Source of the DNA: Micropruina sonneratiae
GTDB taxonomy: Bacteria > Actinomycetota > Actinomycetes > Propionibacteriales > Propionibacteriaceae
NCBI RefSeq assembly: GCF_025972045.1
Contig: NZ_JAPDHX010000007.1
Location: 61,676-125,675, forward strand
Length of the DNA: 64,000 nt
Direction: 5' to 3'
Shown piece by piece: positions 44,042-54,271 of this stretch. Within the stretch, counting starts at the first letter, position 1. Each line of letters begins with the position of its first letter. The notes under the pieces are model-generated. The model was not told the origin of the DNA. It ran no database searches and was given only the letters and a program-made list of their open reading frames with translations. The position numbers and the translations under genes were made by a program.

Positions 44042-45490
44042 ATGATGAGTAAACAACCGAACGCAGCCAGAAGTCTCGTGGTCCCTGCGAACTTCATTCA
44101 GGCGGTGCGCGAGTCTGGCTACCTCAGCATGTCGACTGCGCTGGCGGAACTGCTAGACAACTCGCTGCAGGCAGGCGCCACTCAGGTTGCCATTAGTGTC
44201 TCTAAAGACCTCGGGACTGGGCTGCCGCAGGTGCTGGTCGAGGACAACGGGGCCGGAATGTCCCGGGAAGAACTCGAGGATTGCCTCCGGTTCGGAGGTT
44301 CTGCTCGTTTCAATGGGCGGTCGTCTTTCGGTCGGTTTGGGATGGGGCTTCCGGCGGCTTCGCTAAGCCAAGCCCGTAGAGTCGAGGTCGCGGCCTGGCA
44401 GGATTATGGGCCTGTCCTTCAGGTGGCGCTCGATGTAGACGCCATCGCAGCCGGCATTCCGGCGACTCTAGAGGCGCGACCCGTTGGGCAGTCTTCGACG
44501 GCGTCTGGGTGCCGGGTTGCCTGGCGCTCGTGTGATCGGATCGACTATCGCCGACTGGGTTGGCTCGAGCGAGCGCTGCGGCGCGACCTAGGCCGGATGT
44601 ACCGGCGGTACCTAAGGTCCGGATGGTCACTCACTCTGAACGGTAGGGCACTGGCACCCGACGATCCCCTCATGCTCGACAAGAGGATTGAGGGTGCAGC
44701 GGCAAGCGTCGTGTTCGATCAGCAGGTCTACGAGGTGTCTGTGCCAGGTGGCGGCACCGCGCAGGTGAAAGTCCGGTTCGCGCTGCTTCCAGTGCAGCGG
44801 TGGCACCACCTGGACAGCGTCTCTAAACGCCACCTCGGCATCGTGGGAGGAGGCGGCGTGTCAGTGCTGCGGGCTGGTCGCGAGATTGCCCACGGCTGGT
44901 ACTTGATGGGTAGCAAGCGGAAAGAGAACTACGACGACTGGTGGCGCTGCGAGATCGAGTTCGAGCCAATTCTCGACGAGCACTTCGGTATCACTATCAA
45001 CAAGCAGGGCATCCGGCCATCGCCAGAGTTGCGGGACTCGATCGCGCCGGAATTGGAGTCCATCGCGCGAATCCTGAACGCACGAGTTCGACAGGCCTTT
45101 GAGGACGTGAAGTTTCAGACCGCAGCCGAGGCTTCCTGCCGGGTTGCGGAAGCAGCAGACCCCGACTTGCCGGTGCTCTCCGGCGCCGGCGGAGCGGGTC
45201 ACTCGCTCCGCTACCGCATCGGTACGGCGCAGTTGCCGGCAGAGTCGATGCTCGCGACGAACCTCCACGACGGCGTCCTGGAGGTGCAACTGAACGTGGA
45301 TCACCCTGCGTTCAAGGCGATCTACCAGCCCCTCCAAGCACTCCCCGAGGACACAGGTTCGGGGCTGCGCACCGCGATCGAGCTACTGCTTCTAGCCTTA
45401 GGGCGAAGCGTGCTTTCAGCGCCCGATCACGCTGATCACTTGATTCACCAACTAGGCGAAACCTACGGACGGATGCTGCAGAAGGCATGA
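44042..45490 (+). CDS. GHKL (HATPase_3, MORC/MutL-like) ATPase, defence-associated
   Basis: 482 aa. The N-box MSTALAELLDNSLQAGA, G1 VEDNGAGMSREEL and G2 SFGRFGMGLPAASLS are intact, so ATP binding and hydrolysis are likely. The rest is a transducer-like region with no known nuclease motif. Prokaryotic MORC-like GHKL ATPases are enriched in restriction and defence loci. First of two rightward genes, coupled to the DUF4338 gene by ATGA. In such systems the ATPase is expected to be a DNA clamp or switch; inferred. Confidence 0.85.
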   Translation: MMSKQPNAARSLVVPANFIQAVRESGYLSMSTALAELLDNSLQAGATQVAISVSKDLGTGLPQVLVEDNGAGMSREELEDCLRFGGSARFNGRSSFGRFGMGLPAASLSQARRVEVAAWQDYGPVLQVALDVDAIAAGIPATLEARPVGQSSTASGCRVAWRSCDRIDYRRLGWLERALRRDLGRMYRRYLRSGWSLTLNGRALAPDDPLMLDKRIEGAAASVVFDQQVYEVSVPGGGTAQVKVRFALLPVQRWHHLDSVSKRHLGIVGGGGVSVLRAGREIAHGWYLMGSKRKENYDDWWRCEIEFEPILDEHFGITINKQGIRPSPELRDSIAPELESIARILNARVRQAFEDVKFQTAAEASCRVAEAADPDLPVLSGAGGAGHSLRYRIGTAQLPAESMLATNLHDGVLEVQLNVDHPAFKAIYQPLQALPEDTGSGLRTAIELLLLALGRSVLSAPDHADHLIHQLGETYGRMLQKA

Positions 45491-47460
45491 CCACAACCAA
45501 GTACATTCCGCTAAATCTTCCCAGCGGCACGCCTAGGCGCGAGAGGCAGGGCTACCTTCGGCTCTGCCGACTCCTCTCTGCCCAGACGCTCAGTGAATCA
45601 CCGAGTAGAACCCACGACGACTGGATGGCTCTGGCCAAACTGGGCGACCTGTACGTGCAGCCGACCCTGGCGGCGGCTGCTCACACAGTCATCGATCTTG
45701 TCGCACAGGGATGGACCGTCCAGGTCGACCGACTCGGCCCTCTGTTCTCCCCGCCCGCGCCTCGTAGCGACAGGGCTGCAGAGAAGGCTCGGATCAGGAG
45801 CCAGGAGCACCTGCGAAGGGATGAGCAGCTTCGAAAGCCAAGCGTTCGTCGGTTCGTCCTGGGGATGGAGCAGCCGCATGTCCACGGCGATCGGTTGGTG
45901 TCGATCTTCGACTTGATGAGGGACGGACGGGAACTGTCGGCTGCACTCGATGAGGATCCGATCGGCAGCACCGCCATCAGGCCGTATGTGCAGGTGGTCG
46001 ATGACTCGACGTGCACGTTGACGGGATTCAGACTTCAGGACATCTGGCGGTACTTCCGGCACACATGGTCGAACGCATATGCCTCGGTGCCGGGCCGCTC
46101 GATGTCGATTCTGATCCGGGATGCCGTCACCCCCTACCACGCGGTGATCGGCCTGGCAGCTGTGTCGAGTCCGATCGTTCAGATCGCTGAGCGTGACACC
46201 TGGATGGGTTGGGAGACCGACACCTTCGTTCGCGGTCTCTCCGAAGAACCGACCGAGAAGGCTGCTCGCTGGGTGGCTTCGCGCATTCAGGCCCAGCAGG
46301 ACGAGATCTATGTCTACGACCTGCTCCGTGACGGAGTCCTGCAGCCGTCAGATCTCACCGCGCCCACTGACGACGCTATCGCACGGCTCAACGCGGACGC
46401 GGAGCGACATCGACAGCGACACCATCGCTCGGCGTCGATCCGTCAGGTCCGCAGCATCGACAGGGGGGATTGGGTTGCGCGAGCGCAGACGGACCTCTTC
46501 CGAAGCAAGCGTGCCGCTGCACTGGCGGAAGCTCTCGATATTCGGATGGTCTTAGGCTCACACCTTCTCCCTGAGTCGTCGGTCGAAGGACTGCGTCATG
46601 CGCTTCAGGACGCGCGTGCCCGAACTCAACTGCGGCGCCTAGTTCGAAGGGCGCGGGGCGAGAGGGTTGGGACGGTGATCGCTGACCTCACCGTCTGTGG
46701 GGCGATCGCACCGTACAACGCGCTCGCTGCGGGCAAGCTCGTCGGCGCTCTTGCTGTGTCCCCGACAGTCCTGGAGGCGTACCAGCGGAAGTACAACCGA
46801 CCCAGTGAGATCGCCTCGTCGATGGCTGGGCGTCCAGTTGTGCGCGAGTCCCGGCTCTCGCTGATTGCCACGACGTCCCTGTATGGAACTGGTTCCAGCC
46901 AATACAACCGCCTCTACTGGCCAGCGGACGTCCTGGGCGGGCCAGCAGGTCAGCGCATGGGCTTCCACGAGCTAGGTCGATCTAGATCGTATGGGACATC
47001 GCACCTGACCGATGAGTCGGTAAAGGCCCTCCTCCGATTCTCGGTGCTGAAGGACTCATCAGTGCGTGTGAACAGCCTCTTCGGGGAAGGAGTAAGTCCG
47101 CGACTTCGCAAGGTGCGTCTCGGCTTGTCCGCGCTCGGCTGGCCGACAGACGACCTTCTCAAGCACGGCAGAGAACGCATCGTCTATGGCGTCCCTCTCG
47201 TGAGCAACTTGACGGACTACTCGATCGGCGTCGATTCGACGCCGGACTACCTATTGGACACAGAGGTTGAGGATGGCGACCAGCGGATTGCCGACTGGTG
47301 GCTGGTCCGATGGGCAGCGAGGCGCGCGGCTCAGGAACCGGTACGCGACGCCATGCAGGCTCATCGCCTCACTCGCCCGATCACCCATGGCGCTCGAGTG
47401 CGGCTCCCCGAGAGTGATGGCGCAGTTGATCAGCTTCCGCTGATGGCGCAGCCCTCCTAG
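45487..47460 (+). CDS. DUF4338 protein, DruA-like (Druantia)
   Basis: 657 aa. The DUF4338 signature appears as RDTWMGWETDTF, then VIADLTVCGAIAPYNALAAG, GKLVGALAVSPTVLEAYQRKY, IASSMAGRPVVRESRLSLI and TTSLYGTGSSQYNRLYW, a pattern I recognise from Druantia DruA proteins. The first 180 residues are extra. DruA is the hallmark of type I Druantia; its molecular role is not known. It overlaps the GHKL gene by 4 bp (ATGA) and ends convergently with the nuclease gene with a 4-bp overlap. Confidence 0.72.
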   Translation: MTTTKYIPLNLPSGTPRRERQGYLRLCRLLSAQTLSESPSRTHDDWMALAKLGDLYVQPTLAAAAHTVIDLVAQGWTVQVDRLGPLFSPPAPRSDRAAEKARIRSQEHLRRDEQLRKPSVRRFVLGMEQPHVHGDRLVSIFDLMRDGRELSAALDEDPIGSTAIRPYVQVVDDSTCTLTGFRLQDIWRYFRHTWSNAYASVPGRSMSILIRDAVTPYHAVIGLAAVSSPIVQIAERDTWMGWETDTFVRGLSEEPTEKAARWVASRIQAQQDEIYVYDLLRDGVLQPSDLTAPTDDAIARLNADAERHRQRHHRSASIRQVRSIDRGDWVARAQTDLFRSKRAAALAEALDIRMVLGSHLLPESSVEGLRHALQDARARTQLRRLVRRARGERVGTVIADLTVCGAIAPYNALAAGKLVGALAVSPTVLEAYQRKYNRPSEIASSMAGRPVVRESRLSLIATTSLYGTGSSQYNRLYWPADVLGGPAGQRMGFHELGRSRSYGTSHLTDESVKALLRFSVLKDSSVRVNSLFGEGVSPRLRKVRLGLSALGWPTDDLLKHGRERIVYGVPLVSNLTDYSIGVDSTPDYLLDTEVEDGDQRIADWWLVRWAARRAAQEPVRDAMQAHRLTRPITHGARVRLPESDGAVDQLPLMAQPS

Positions 47461-48692
47461 GTGCTGGACTCAAGCACGAACACTTCGGTAGTCACGACCA
47501 TTGAGCCGATAGGGGACGGAACTTCGGGATCGGACTCGGGGCGAAGTCCGAGCAGCCGCACCCGGTCCCCGACTTTGAAGCCCGGTTCCATCGTCGCGGC
47601 GCGGAGCAGCATCTGCTGTCGCCCATCACCGTCGAGCAGCCACCAGCTCCGCTGTCCGTTCTTTTCTCCGATGACGGCTTCGAGGTCGAACCAGTCGTCG
47701 TCTGGGGAAGAACTCTTCGCTGGCGCGACGGATTCCCAATAGGCAGGGCAGAGATGGCGCACGGAGCAGCCATTGCACGTATCCGCACTGGGGTTCGCAC
47801 TCGGCGAGTCAGATCCGGCCTCCTGTGATGCGTGATTAATTTCGGCCTTGAGCTTGGCGGCTAACCCCGCGAACTCGGACCTGCCCGGAACATCGACGCT
47901 CACCTCATGATCTCGATATGCCGCGGTGAGGGTGGTTGCCCGCAGATGCCCTGGGTTGGACTTGTCGTCGGCGTTCCAGAGCAGGGCATACAGATGGAGT
48001 TGATCCGCGTGGCTCGGAGACTCGGCACCAGTCTTGAAGTCGACTATCTCGACCCGAGCATCCTCGATCGTGAGGAGATCAACGCGGCCATGTAGCCGCA
48101 AGCTGTCGGCTACGAGCCTCACCTCGGCGTGCGAGCCGGCTGCGAGCGCCCGACGATCTCCCTTGGATGTGTGGCGCTGGCCGGTTGGAGCGACGGCCGC
48201 TCTTGGGGCCCCGCGTACAAACCGTGTTCGGCTCAGATAGGTCTGAACCTGGGCCCGTGCATCGTGCGTCCGTTCCCGCAACTGCCGCTGGAGTCGCCGC
48301 TTCCGGTCAGCACTCAGGCGAGGGTTCGTCTCAAGTGGTACCAACTGGCGCGCCGTCTCATCCTCGACGACCGCACGGAGCCCACCAAGCGTCACGAGAA
48401 CTTCCGATGCTTCCGCGGTCCTCGGCGAAGCAACCCCCGCGTTGGCGAGCGCCTTGAGGATCGCCTCAAGTGCGCCATGGACCACGTTCCCGAACAGCGA
48501 GGCGAGGGACGGCAGCGACGGGTACCCGTAGCCTGACCACAGGTCCGGGTAGTTCGCATGTTCCAAGCAGTAGCGGAGCGGGCAGACAGCGATGTCCTTC
48601 AGTGTTGAGTAGCTCCAGTGTTCCGGCGGATCTGCCAGCACGGCACGGCCCCGGGCCACTCCAGTCTCAAATGTCCGGGCCGTTGCTGTCAC
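47457..48692 (-). CDS. PD-(D/E)XK nuclease, Cas4/RecB-like with Fe-S cysteines
   Basis: 411 aa. The N-terminal WSYSTLKDIAVCPLRYCLEHA gives a cysteine; the nuclease motifs are HGRVDLL, VEIVDFKTG (D and DxK around residue 217) and QLHLYALLW; the C-terminal CNGCSVRHLCPAYW supplies three more cysteines, fitting a 4Fe-4S cluster as in Cas4/AddB. About 60 more residues at the end look like an OB fold. It overlaps the helicase stop by 4 bp (GTGA), so is made together with it, and likely degrades DNA opened by it. Confidence 0.8.
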   Translation of the reverse strand: MTATARTFETGVARGRAVLADPPEHWSYSTLKDIAVCPLRYCLEHANYPDLWSGYGYPSLPSLASLFGNVVHGALEAILKALANAGVASPRTAEASEVLVTLGGLRAVVEDETARQLVPLETNPRLSADRKRRLQRQLRERTHDARAQVQTYLSRTRFVRGAPRAAVAPTGQRHTSKGDRRALAAGSHAEVRLVADSLRLHGRVDLLTIEDARVEIVDFKTGAESPSHADQLHLYALLWNADDKSNPGHLRATTLTAAYRDHEVSVDVPGRSEFAGLAAKLKAEINHASQEAGSDSPSANPSADTCNGCSVRHLCPAYWESVAPAKSSSPDDDWFDLEAVIGEKNGQRSWWLLDGDGRQQMLLRAATMEPGFKVGDRVRLLGLRPESDPEVPSPIGSMVVTTEVFVLESST

Positions 48693-51600
48693 AGCAGGAT
48701 CTTCTCGACGCTCAGGCTCGCATTAGGCAAGCTGCGGGAAATCTCGATGTCATCAACTAGATGCACCGGAACTGCGACTTGGTACTCCATCGCGTCGTTG
48801 AGGAACTTGTCGGGAGCGAGTTGTGGTGCAAGTGGGCTGTGTACGCCGAAGATGAACCGGCGGTCGCTCTTAGTTGCCAGGATCGGCGCTGTCACCGGCG
48901 CGATTCCCGCGAAAGTGACGGTGGCGTTGCGCTCGAAGCTGACACCGGGGATGCCTCGTCCCACCAAGTCGTTGTAGAGCCGACTTGTCGAGAGTTCGAG
49001 TCGATCAGGATCAAGCGTCGGGATGGTACCGTCTCGCAGGTAGCGAAGGAGACTCGCTCCAACCCTGCGATCGAGCAGGCCGTGTTCGAACCGATTGCGG
49101 AAGCTGCGGAGGCAGCGGTAACAGGATTGGTCACAACCAGCCGGGCAGTGTTCGAGGCGATCGAGCGTTGCCCTGAGGACCTTGTCGCCGAGGTCGTGGA
49201 CCCTGTGCGTGAAGCCAGCGCCGCCGGCTAGGGTGTCGTACAGGTAGATCTCGGCCTCCAGGCCCTCGGCGCCACTGGGCGTCAGTGCTGGTCGGAACTC
49301 TGCCTGCAACTCAGTTGCGTCGATCTCCAAGAGGTCAGTTGCAGCAATCGTCATAGCCTCGGCGATCGTGCGCAGCGCGACCTGCGTGGCTAGTAGGTGT
49401 GGAGCCAGGCGGACTGGCGAGTCCACTGAGAAACGCACGAGCAGCACGTCGGTGATGAAGTCGGTGCCCAAGACCAAGCCGTTCCATGCAGACGACCCGC
49501 TACAAGTGGGTTCCTGTTCATCCGGGTAGGACTTCTTGTGCTGCCCGACGACGGTCCCCGTGGGACTAGCCGTCGGTTCGATCCGCCCGCACTTGAAGCA
49601 GTACGTGTATCCCTCGTTTCGCGGGCCTGTGTTGGTCACGATCAGCGTCTCGCGGTGGTAGGTCTGCTGGACGTGATCGGTCACATATGACCATGCCGAA
49701 GCATCGTCAGGACCTGGTGCAACCAACTTCGCCCGGGTCGCATAGCTTGACGCGGGGGAGTCGTCCGGACTAGTGCCTTCGGACTCGTAAGCGGGGTGCG
49801 CAAAGCCCGGAGGACGCAGCCATGCCATCGCCTTGCCAAAGGTCAACTCGCCACCGCATGCGGGGCAATCCCGCTCGTTGCCTGGCTGTGCCTCGTCCTG
49901 TTCGTAGTACTTCGCGTAGTGGCAGATCCTGCACTCGAAATAAAGCTTGTGTGCCTTCCACGCGTTGAAGCGCTCAGACTGGATTGGCGAGTAGATCGCG
50001 CCAGAGTGCCACTCCTTGTTGTCGATCCAAACGATCTTCCCAGGCGCGTACTGGCTGAGAGCGATGGGAAGGCCCTGGCTCGGCGCGTAGCGGAACGCGG
50101 CCCGGTATGGTGCCGACTGGTCAACATCGAAGACATGGAAGCTCGCGACATCGGTCGGGAATGCGTAGCGCGGCAGGACGCCCTTGTAGAGCAGGCGGTC
50201 GAGCAGATTGGTCTGGCTTCGCTCCGGTCTTGGGACCTCCGCCCCATCCTCGGCGGGACCTTCGGCCTCGACCTCCTCGGGTTCCGGCGTCAGGTCACCT
50301 TCCGCTGGTTTGGGCGCCGTCGCGTTAGCCGTGAGGTCGAGTGCTTCGTCGATGCTGGAAAGCGTCCTCGAGATGAAATCTTCGAGTACTGATGCCCGCC
50401 CCGTCGGGGTCAGCTCGGACGGGAGCCAGTCGTCGATGTCAGCGCGGAGCGCCGGCTCATGAACTGAGAGCCAAGCGGCGAAATCGGTTCGGTTGAGCGG
50501 CGAGCTGTTACCGATGAAGTCCGGAACCGTCCCCAGTACCTCGAACAGCTGAGACGACTGGGTATGGGGATCAAAGACAGGCAGCCGATCCTGGTGGTAG
50601 CGCTGGAGCAGGTAGGCGATGACGTGCCTCATGGCGATCTCGTCGTTGTCCATCGTGAGTATGGGATCGACAACCTCGCCGCGGATCATCTCTGCTGGCG
50701 TTCGGAAGTAGTGGTCGTCATGTGTATCCGAACTGCCGAACGCCACTACTGTCGCAACGGCGTTGCCGCGACGCCCGGCCCGGCCGGCGCGCTGCTGGTA
50801 GTTGGCTCGAGATGGTGGCATGTTGCGCAGCGCAACTCCGGACAGCGCGCCGATGTCAATGCCAACCTCCATCGTCGTGGTGCAGGACAGTACGTCGATA
50901 GCGACCCGCTCCTCTGAACCGCCAGTCGGCAGTTCGATGTCTACGTCCTGGAAGAGGAGTTCGTGTTCTTCGGCCTTGGAGAAGACAGCCTCCGCTTGGG
51001 CCGCGTTCAACTGAGCGGTGTGCTCCGCGGCGATGATGCTCATTGGTGGCTCGGGAGGATTTGCCAGTGCTCGGACGGTGCTGGCGCGGTAGTACCCCTT
51101 TCGCGCCTGAAACACCGGATCGGTGTCGGGGTTAAGAGTTCGCACGCTGTCAGAACCGCAATTGACGCATCGGGTCAGTCCAGGGAAGGGGCGCTGCGTG
51201 AACCGGCATCGCTCGCAGTACCCCCAGGTTCCTGCGGTTTCAAGTGCGATTTTGTTGGCCAGCAGATAGAACTTGTTTCCTCCGGCTGACTCACAGAACC
51301 GCTGGTGCAGAACAGGAAGCCACTCCTTATTGAACTTCCTCGTCAGAGGAGCGTCACCAATCCATCGTTCGAAGGGGCGGAACTTACCGGCGTGTGGCCG
51401 TACCCCGCCCTTTACCCCTCGCCAGACGCCGGTCATGCTCGGAAACCAGATGCCCTGACTCGGTGTCGCCCACTGCGCCAGCCAGAGGCGAACTAGTGCG
51501 GTCTTGGAACTCTCCGTGTCTCCGATGCCCGGCAGATCGGTAAGGTCGGCGAGTAGCGCTGGTAGGTCTGCCTCCCTCTCACGCAGTGAAGCCAGCCCGA

Positions 51601-54271
51601 GTGCCGCCAAGCCGTAGTAGCGGTCGGTCAGAGTTGTGTAGATGGCGCGCATCAAGGACTCTGGTGGCTGCATCGGCAGCGTAACTAGCTCCATGCGCGC
51701 GTCTTCATCCCCGGCCAGGGCGCCCTCGTCAATTAGGCGGCCAACGTCCTTCAAAATGCCCATCGACTCGCTCTGCCGGAGTTCGGGGCGAAGGCGCACC
51801 GACAACACCTTCGACCCGACTAGGGCCGCGAGAACCAGATGATGGAGCCCGAGCTGCTTCCTGAGGCCGGGCAACTGCCCGAGTTCGCTCCACCCGCGAA
51901 TGATCACTGGTCGAATGACGTCGCGCATGGCGTAGCTCTGAAGGTTCGGCGCGAGGCGAGCGGCGACCTGGCGAGAGTCAGAGAAGGCGAGAACTTTGCG
52001 ACCCCGAAGTGGCGCAAAGTCACGGTAAGGCTGAGATGGTGGCTGGACTTCGATCTGGCGTGCAACCAGTGCCTGGAATGGTTGGTCGCCCTTCGTCTGG
52101 TGGTCCTGGACGGACGACCGACCGTATCCCGCAGTGCGTCCACACACGCCGCATGGCTTGAACTCGCCGCTCGTCTTGATCTTGCTGTCCCCGTCGTCGT
52201 CCTCGCCGCCGTCATCGGCGTCGACTACTTCGCCGTCACGCCTGCCGGGAAGATAGACACTCCTTGTGCGGGCGCCGAGTCTGTTCGGATTGAGCCGTCC
52301 CGTAATCAGGTCAAGGTCAGCGATTTCGGCGGCCTGGCGAGGGTCCGGCTGCTCAACCAAGAGATCAATCGGCTGCAACTCTTGAACTGCCCCAGTCGTG
52401 GTCTGGAAGCTGCTGCCGGGTTCTTGCCAGAGGGAGCTCGGGTTCACGACGTCATCTGTGTATGCGCGTAGGTAGGCAGATCCGCAGTGCCGACAAGTGA
52501 ACAGCTCAAACACTCGGGCGCCACATTCGCAGGACTCGCGCGGTTGCCCATAGAGCTTGCCCACGGGAGCATCTGTCGAATTCAGCGAGACATCCACCGC
52601 CCCACAGTCAGGGTCGGCACACGCCCACAGGCCCGGGAGACCCCGGTAGAAGGCGTGAACCCGGCAGGGCAGAAGACCCGCGTCCCCAGGGTCGAGGCGA
52701 GCTGAGCTGCCCAAGGCCACGAGTGCGGTGACCGCCCGGTCTGCCGTCTCGCTGACGGCATTGGGGAAGATCTTCGTGCCCAACTCGCTGACGGGCTGTG
52801 CCTCCTGCATCGTTTCGTTGACGAGCAGGCCCAGCGGCTCGAAGGTTGAGAGCGCATCTAGAAGAAGGCCACCAACGCTTGTGCTTAATGAGGACGAGAC
52901 TCCCCTCGCGTCCAACAACTGTGCGACCGCCGAAATCCGTTGGGCTTCCGTGTTGGCGTCGTAGAACTCGTCAAGAGGTAACCCGGCCAGAAGTGCCGCA
53001 TCTTCGGCGGACCCAGCCCCAGAACGCGTTCGGAGCGCCAACTTGCCCTGGATCGTCCGAAAGTCCTCCACATCCTTGCCGCTCAGTTGGGCGGCGAATT
53101 GTCGGGCGTACTCAGGGTCGCTGAAGCTGGCGCTAGTGGCGATCACTTGTAAACGATCTGCTGGGATACCTAGCCGCGTGCGCAGCCGGCGGAGCAGCAA
53201 GGCCACCTCGGCGCCAGCTGCGCCCCGATACAGGTGCGCCTCGTCGACTACCAAGAGGAACTTCTCGTGTGGGTTACTCGAAAGCCAATCGCGTGTGGCG
53301 TCGAAAACAGGACGCTCAAGTGGGCGCATCATCATGTACTCGAGCATCGAGTAGTTGGTGATCAGCACGTCGGGCGGGGCCGCGAGCACCTCATGGCGGG
53401 TGAGTAGCTCGGAGTCCTCGGGCTGCATGACTGCGCGGACGAACTCGCCGGCGCGCTTCCAGTGGGCGCCCTTGTCGCCGTACCAGGCACGGAGATCCGG
53501 CTTTGCCGGCCACTTGCCTCGCTCCTTCAGCTTCCCGACGAGGTCGACCGCGGCTGCGTGGTTGCGCGCAGCGGGGTTGGCTTGACGGTCGAGGAGGTCG
53601 AGGTAGAAGTCCTCGATGGACCTGAGTCTCGTCTGATCCCGATCCACTTTGCGCACACCTGGATAAAGGGTCCGGCTCGTATAGCGGGCAAAGCGGGCGG
53701 GGCGTCCTGCCCACCCTTGGAACTGGCTGGACACACGGTTGTCGCCTAGAAGCAGTCGCAGGCGTCCAAGCTGGTCGTTGACCAGGGCGTTCATTGGGTA
53801 CAGGATCAGCGCTCGCACCGCAGGACGAGCGAAGGATTGGGGTTTGTGCTTGGCTTCTCGGGCGAGCTTCGCCAGCATCGGAAGCAGGAAGGATTCGGTT
53901 TTGCCGGAGCCGGTGCCCGTCGTGACTGCGAGACTCAACGCGTCTCGCATGGTGAGTTCAAGCGCCTCGGCTTGGTGCGTGTACGGGGGGTCGTACAGCA
54001 GGGGGGCGCCCCCCACGCTGCTCGTGAGCGACGCAAACAACTCCAGCACTGCGTCGTCCAGTTCAAGGTCCGAGAACCGGCGGTTGGTCTGGTATCGCGG
54101 GGTGCTCTCAATGAAAGGTGACTGGGAGATGACGCCCTCTTGTTCCAGAAGCGCTCGCCGCTGTTCGACCAACATGGGGTGGCCGATGTGGTATGTCGCC
54201 TCGATGTACTCGCGCAGTGCTGACTGGATCTTGTCAATCGTTTCGGCGATCGTGGGTGCTTCTGCCGTCAC
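48689..54271 (-). CDS. DEAD/DEAH helicase with zinc ribbons and DUF1998 (DruE/DrmB-like)
   Basis: 1860 aa. Walker A TGTGSGKTE (about residue 122), LYPMNALVNDQ, DEAH box VVDEAHLYRG (344), IATSASF, and C-terminal motif QQRAGRAGRR (about 1162). Many CxxC pairs follow, including CDCGAVD-type, CGVCG, YCERCRF...CVNCG, CRICH...CPACG and CFKCG. Near 1700 lies a DUF1998 with YDTLAGGAGF and CPAGCDQSCYRCLRSFRN. This order matches DruE of Druantia and combines parts separate in DISARM (DrmA and DrmB). It is the operon's likely DNA translocase. Confidence 0.85.
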   Translation of the reverse strand: MTAEAPTIAETIDKIQSALREYIEATYHIGHPMLVEQRRALLEQEGVISQSPFIESTPRYQTNRRFSDLELDDAVLELFASLTSSVGGAPLLYDPPYTHQAEALELTMRDALSLAVTTGTGSGKTESFLLPMLAKLAREAKHKPQSFARPAVRALILYPMNALVNDQLGRLRLLLGDNRVSSQFQGWAGRPARFARYTSRTLYPGVRKVDRDQTRLRSIEDFYLDLLDRQANPAARNHAAAVDLVGKLKERGKWPAKPDLRAWYGDKGAHWKRAGEFVRAVMQPEDSELLTRHEVLAAPPDVLITNYSMLEYMMMRPLERPVFDATRDWLSSNPHEKFLLVVDEAHLYRGAAGAEVALLLRRLRTRLGIPADRLQVIATSASFSDPEYARQFAAQLSGKDVEDFRTIQGKLALRTRSGAGSAEDAALLAGLPLDEFYDANTEAQRISAVAQLLDARGVSSSLSTSVGGLLLDALSTFEPLGLLVNETMQEAQPVSELGTKIFPNAVSETADRAVTALVALGSSARLDPGDAGLLPCRVHAFYRGLPGLWACADPDCGAVDVSLNSTDAPVGKLYGQPRESCECGARVFELFTCRHCGSAYLRAYTDDVVNPSSLWQEPGSSFQTTTGAVQELQPIDLLVEQPDPRQAAEIADLDLITGRLNPNRLGARTRSVYLPGRRDGEVVDADDGGEDDDGDSKIKTSGEFKPCGVCGRTAGYGRSSVQDHQTKGDQPFQALVARQIEVQPPSQPYRDFAPLRGRKVLAFSDSRQVAARLAPNLQSYAMRDVIRPVIIRGWSELGQLPGLRKQLGLHHLVLAALVGSKVLSVRLRPELRQSESMGILKDVGRLIDEGALAGDEDARMELVTLPMQPPESLMRAIYTTLTDRYYGLAALGLASLREREADLPALLADLTDLPGIGDTESSKTALVRLWLAQWATPSQGIWFPSMTGVWRGVKGGVRPHAGKFRPFERWIGDAPLTRKFNKEWLPVLHQRFCESAGGNKFYLLANKIALETAGTWGYCERCRFTQRPFPGLTRCVNCGSDSVRTLNPDTDPVFQARKGYYRASTVRALANPPEPPMSIIAAEHTAQLNAAQAEAVFSKAEEHELLFQDVDIELPTGGSEERVAIDVLSCTTTMEVGIDIGALSGVALRNMPPSRANYQQRAGRAGRRGNAVATVVAFGSSDTHDDHYFRTPAEMIRGEVVDPILTMDNDEIAMRHVIAYLLQRYHQDRLPVFDPHTQSSQLFEVLGTVPDFIGNSSPLNRTDFAAWLSVHEPALRADIDDWLPSELTPTGRASVLEDFISRTLSSIDEALDLTANATAPKPAEGDLTPEPEEVEAEGPAEDGAEVPRPERSQTNLLDRLLYKGVLPRYAFPTDVASFHVFDVDQSAPYRAAFRYAPSQGLPIALSQYAPGKIVWIDNKEWHSGAIYSPIQSERFNAWKAHKLYFECRICHYAKYYEQDEAQPGNERDCPACGGELTFGKAMAWLRPPGFAHPAYESEGTSPDDSPASSYATRAKLVAPGPDDASAWSYVTDHVQQTYHRETLIVTNTGPRNEGYTYCFKCGRIEPTASPTGTVVGQHKKSYPDEQEPTCSGSSAWNGLVLGTDFITDVLLVRFSVDSPVRLAPHLLATQVALRTIAEAMTIAATDLLEIDATELQAEFRPALTPSGAEGLEAEIYLYDTLAGGAGFTHRVHDLGDKVLRATLDRLEHCPAGCDQSCYRCLRSFRNRFEHGLLDRRVGASLLRYLRDGTIPTLDPDRLELSTSRLYNDLVGRGIPGVSFERNATVTFAGIAPVTAPILATKSDRRFIFGVHSPLAPQLAPDKFLNDAMEYQVAVPVHLVDDIEISRSLPNASLSVEKILL

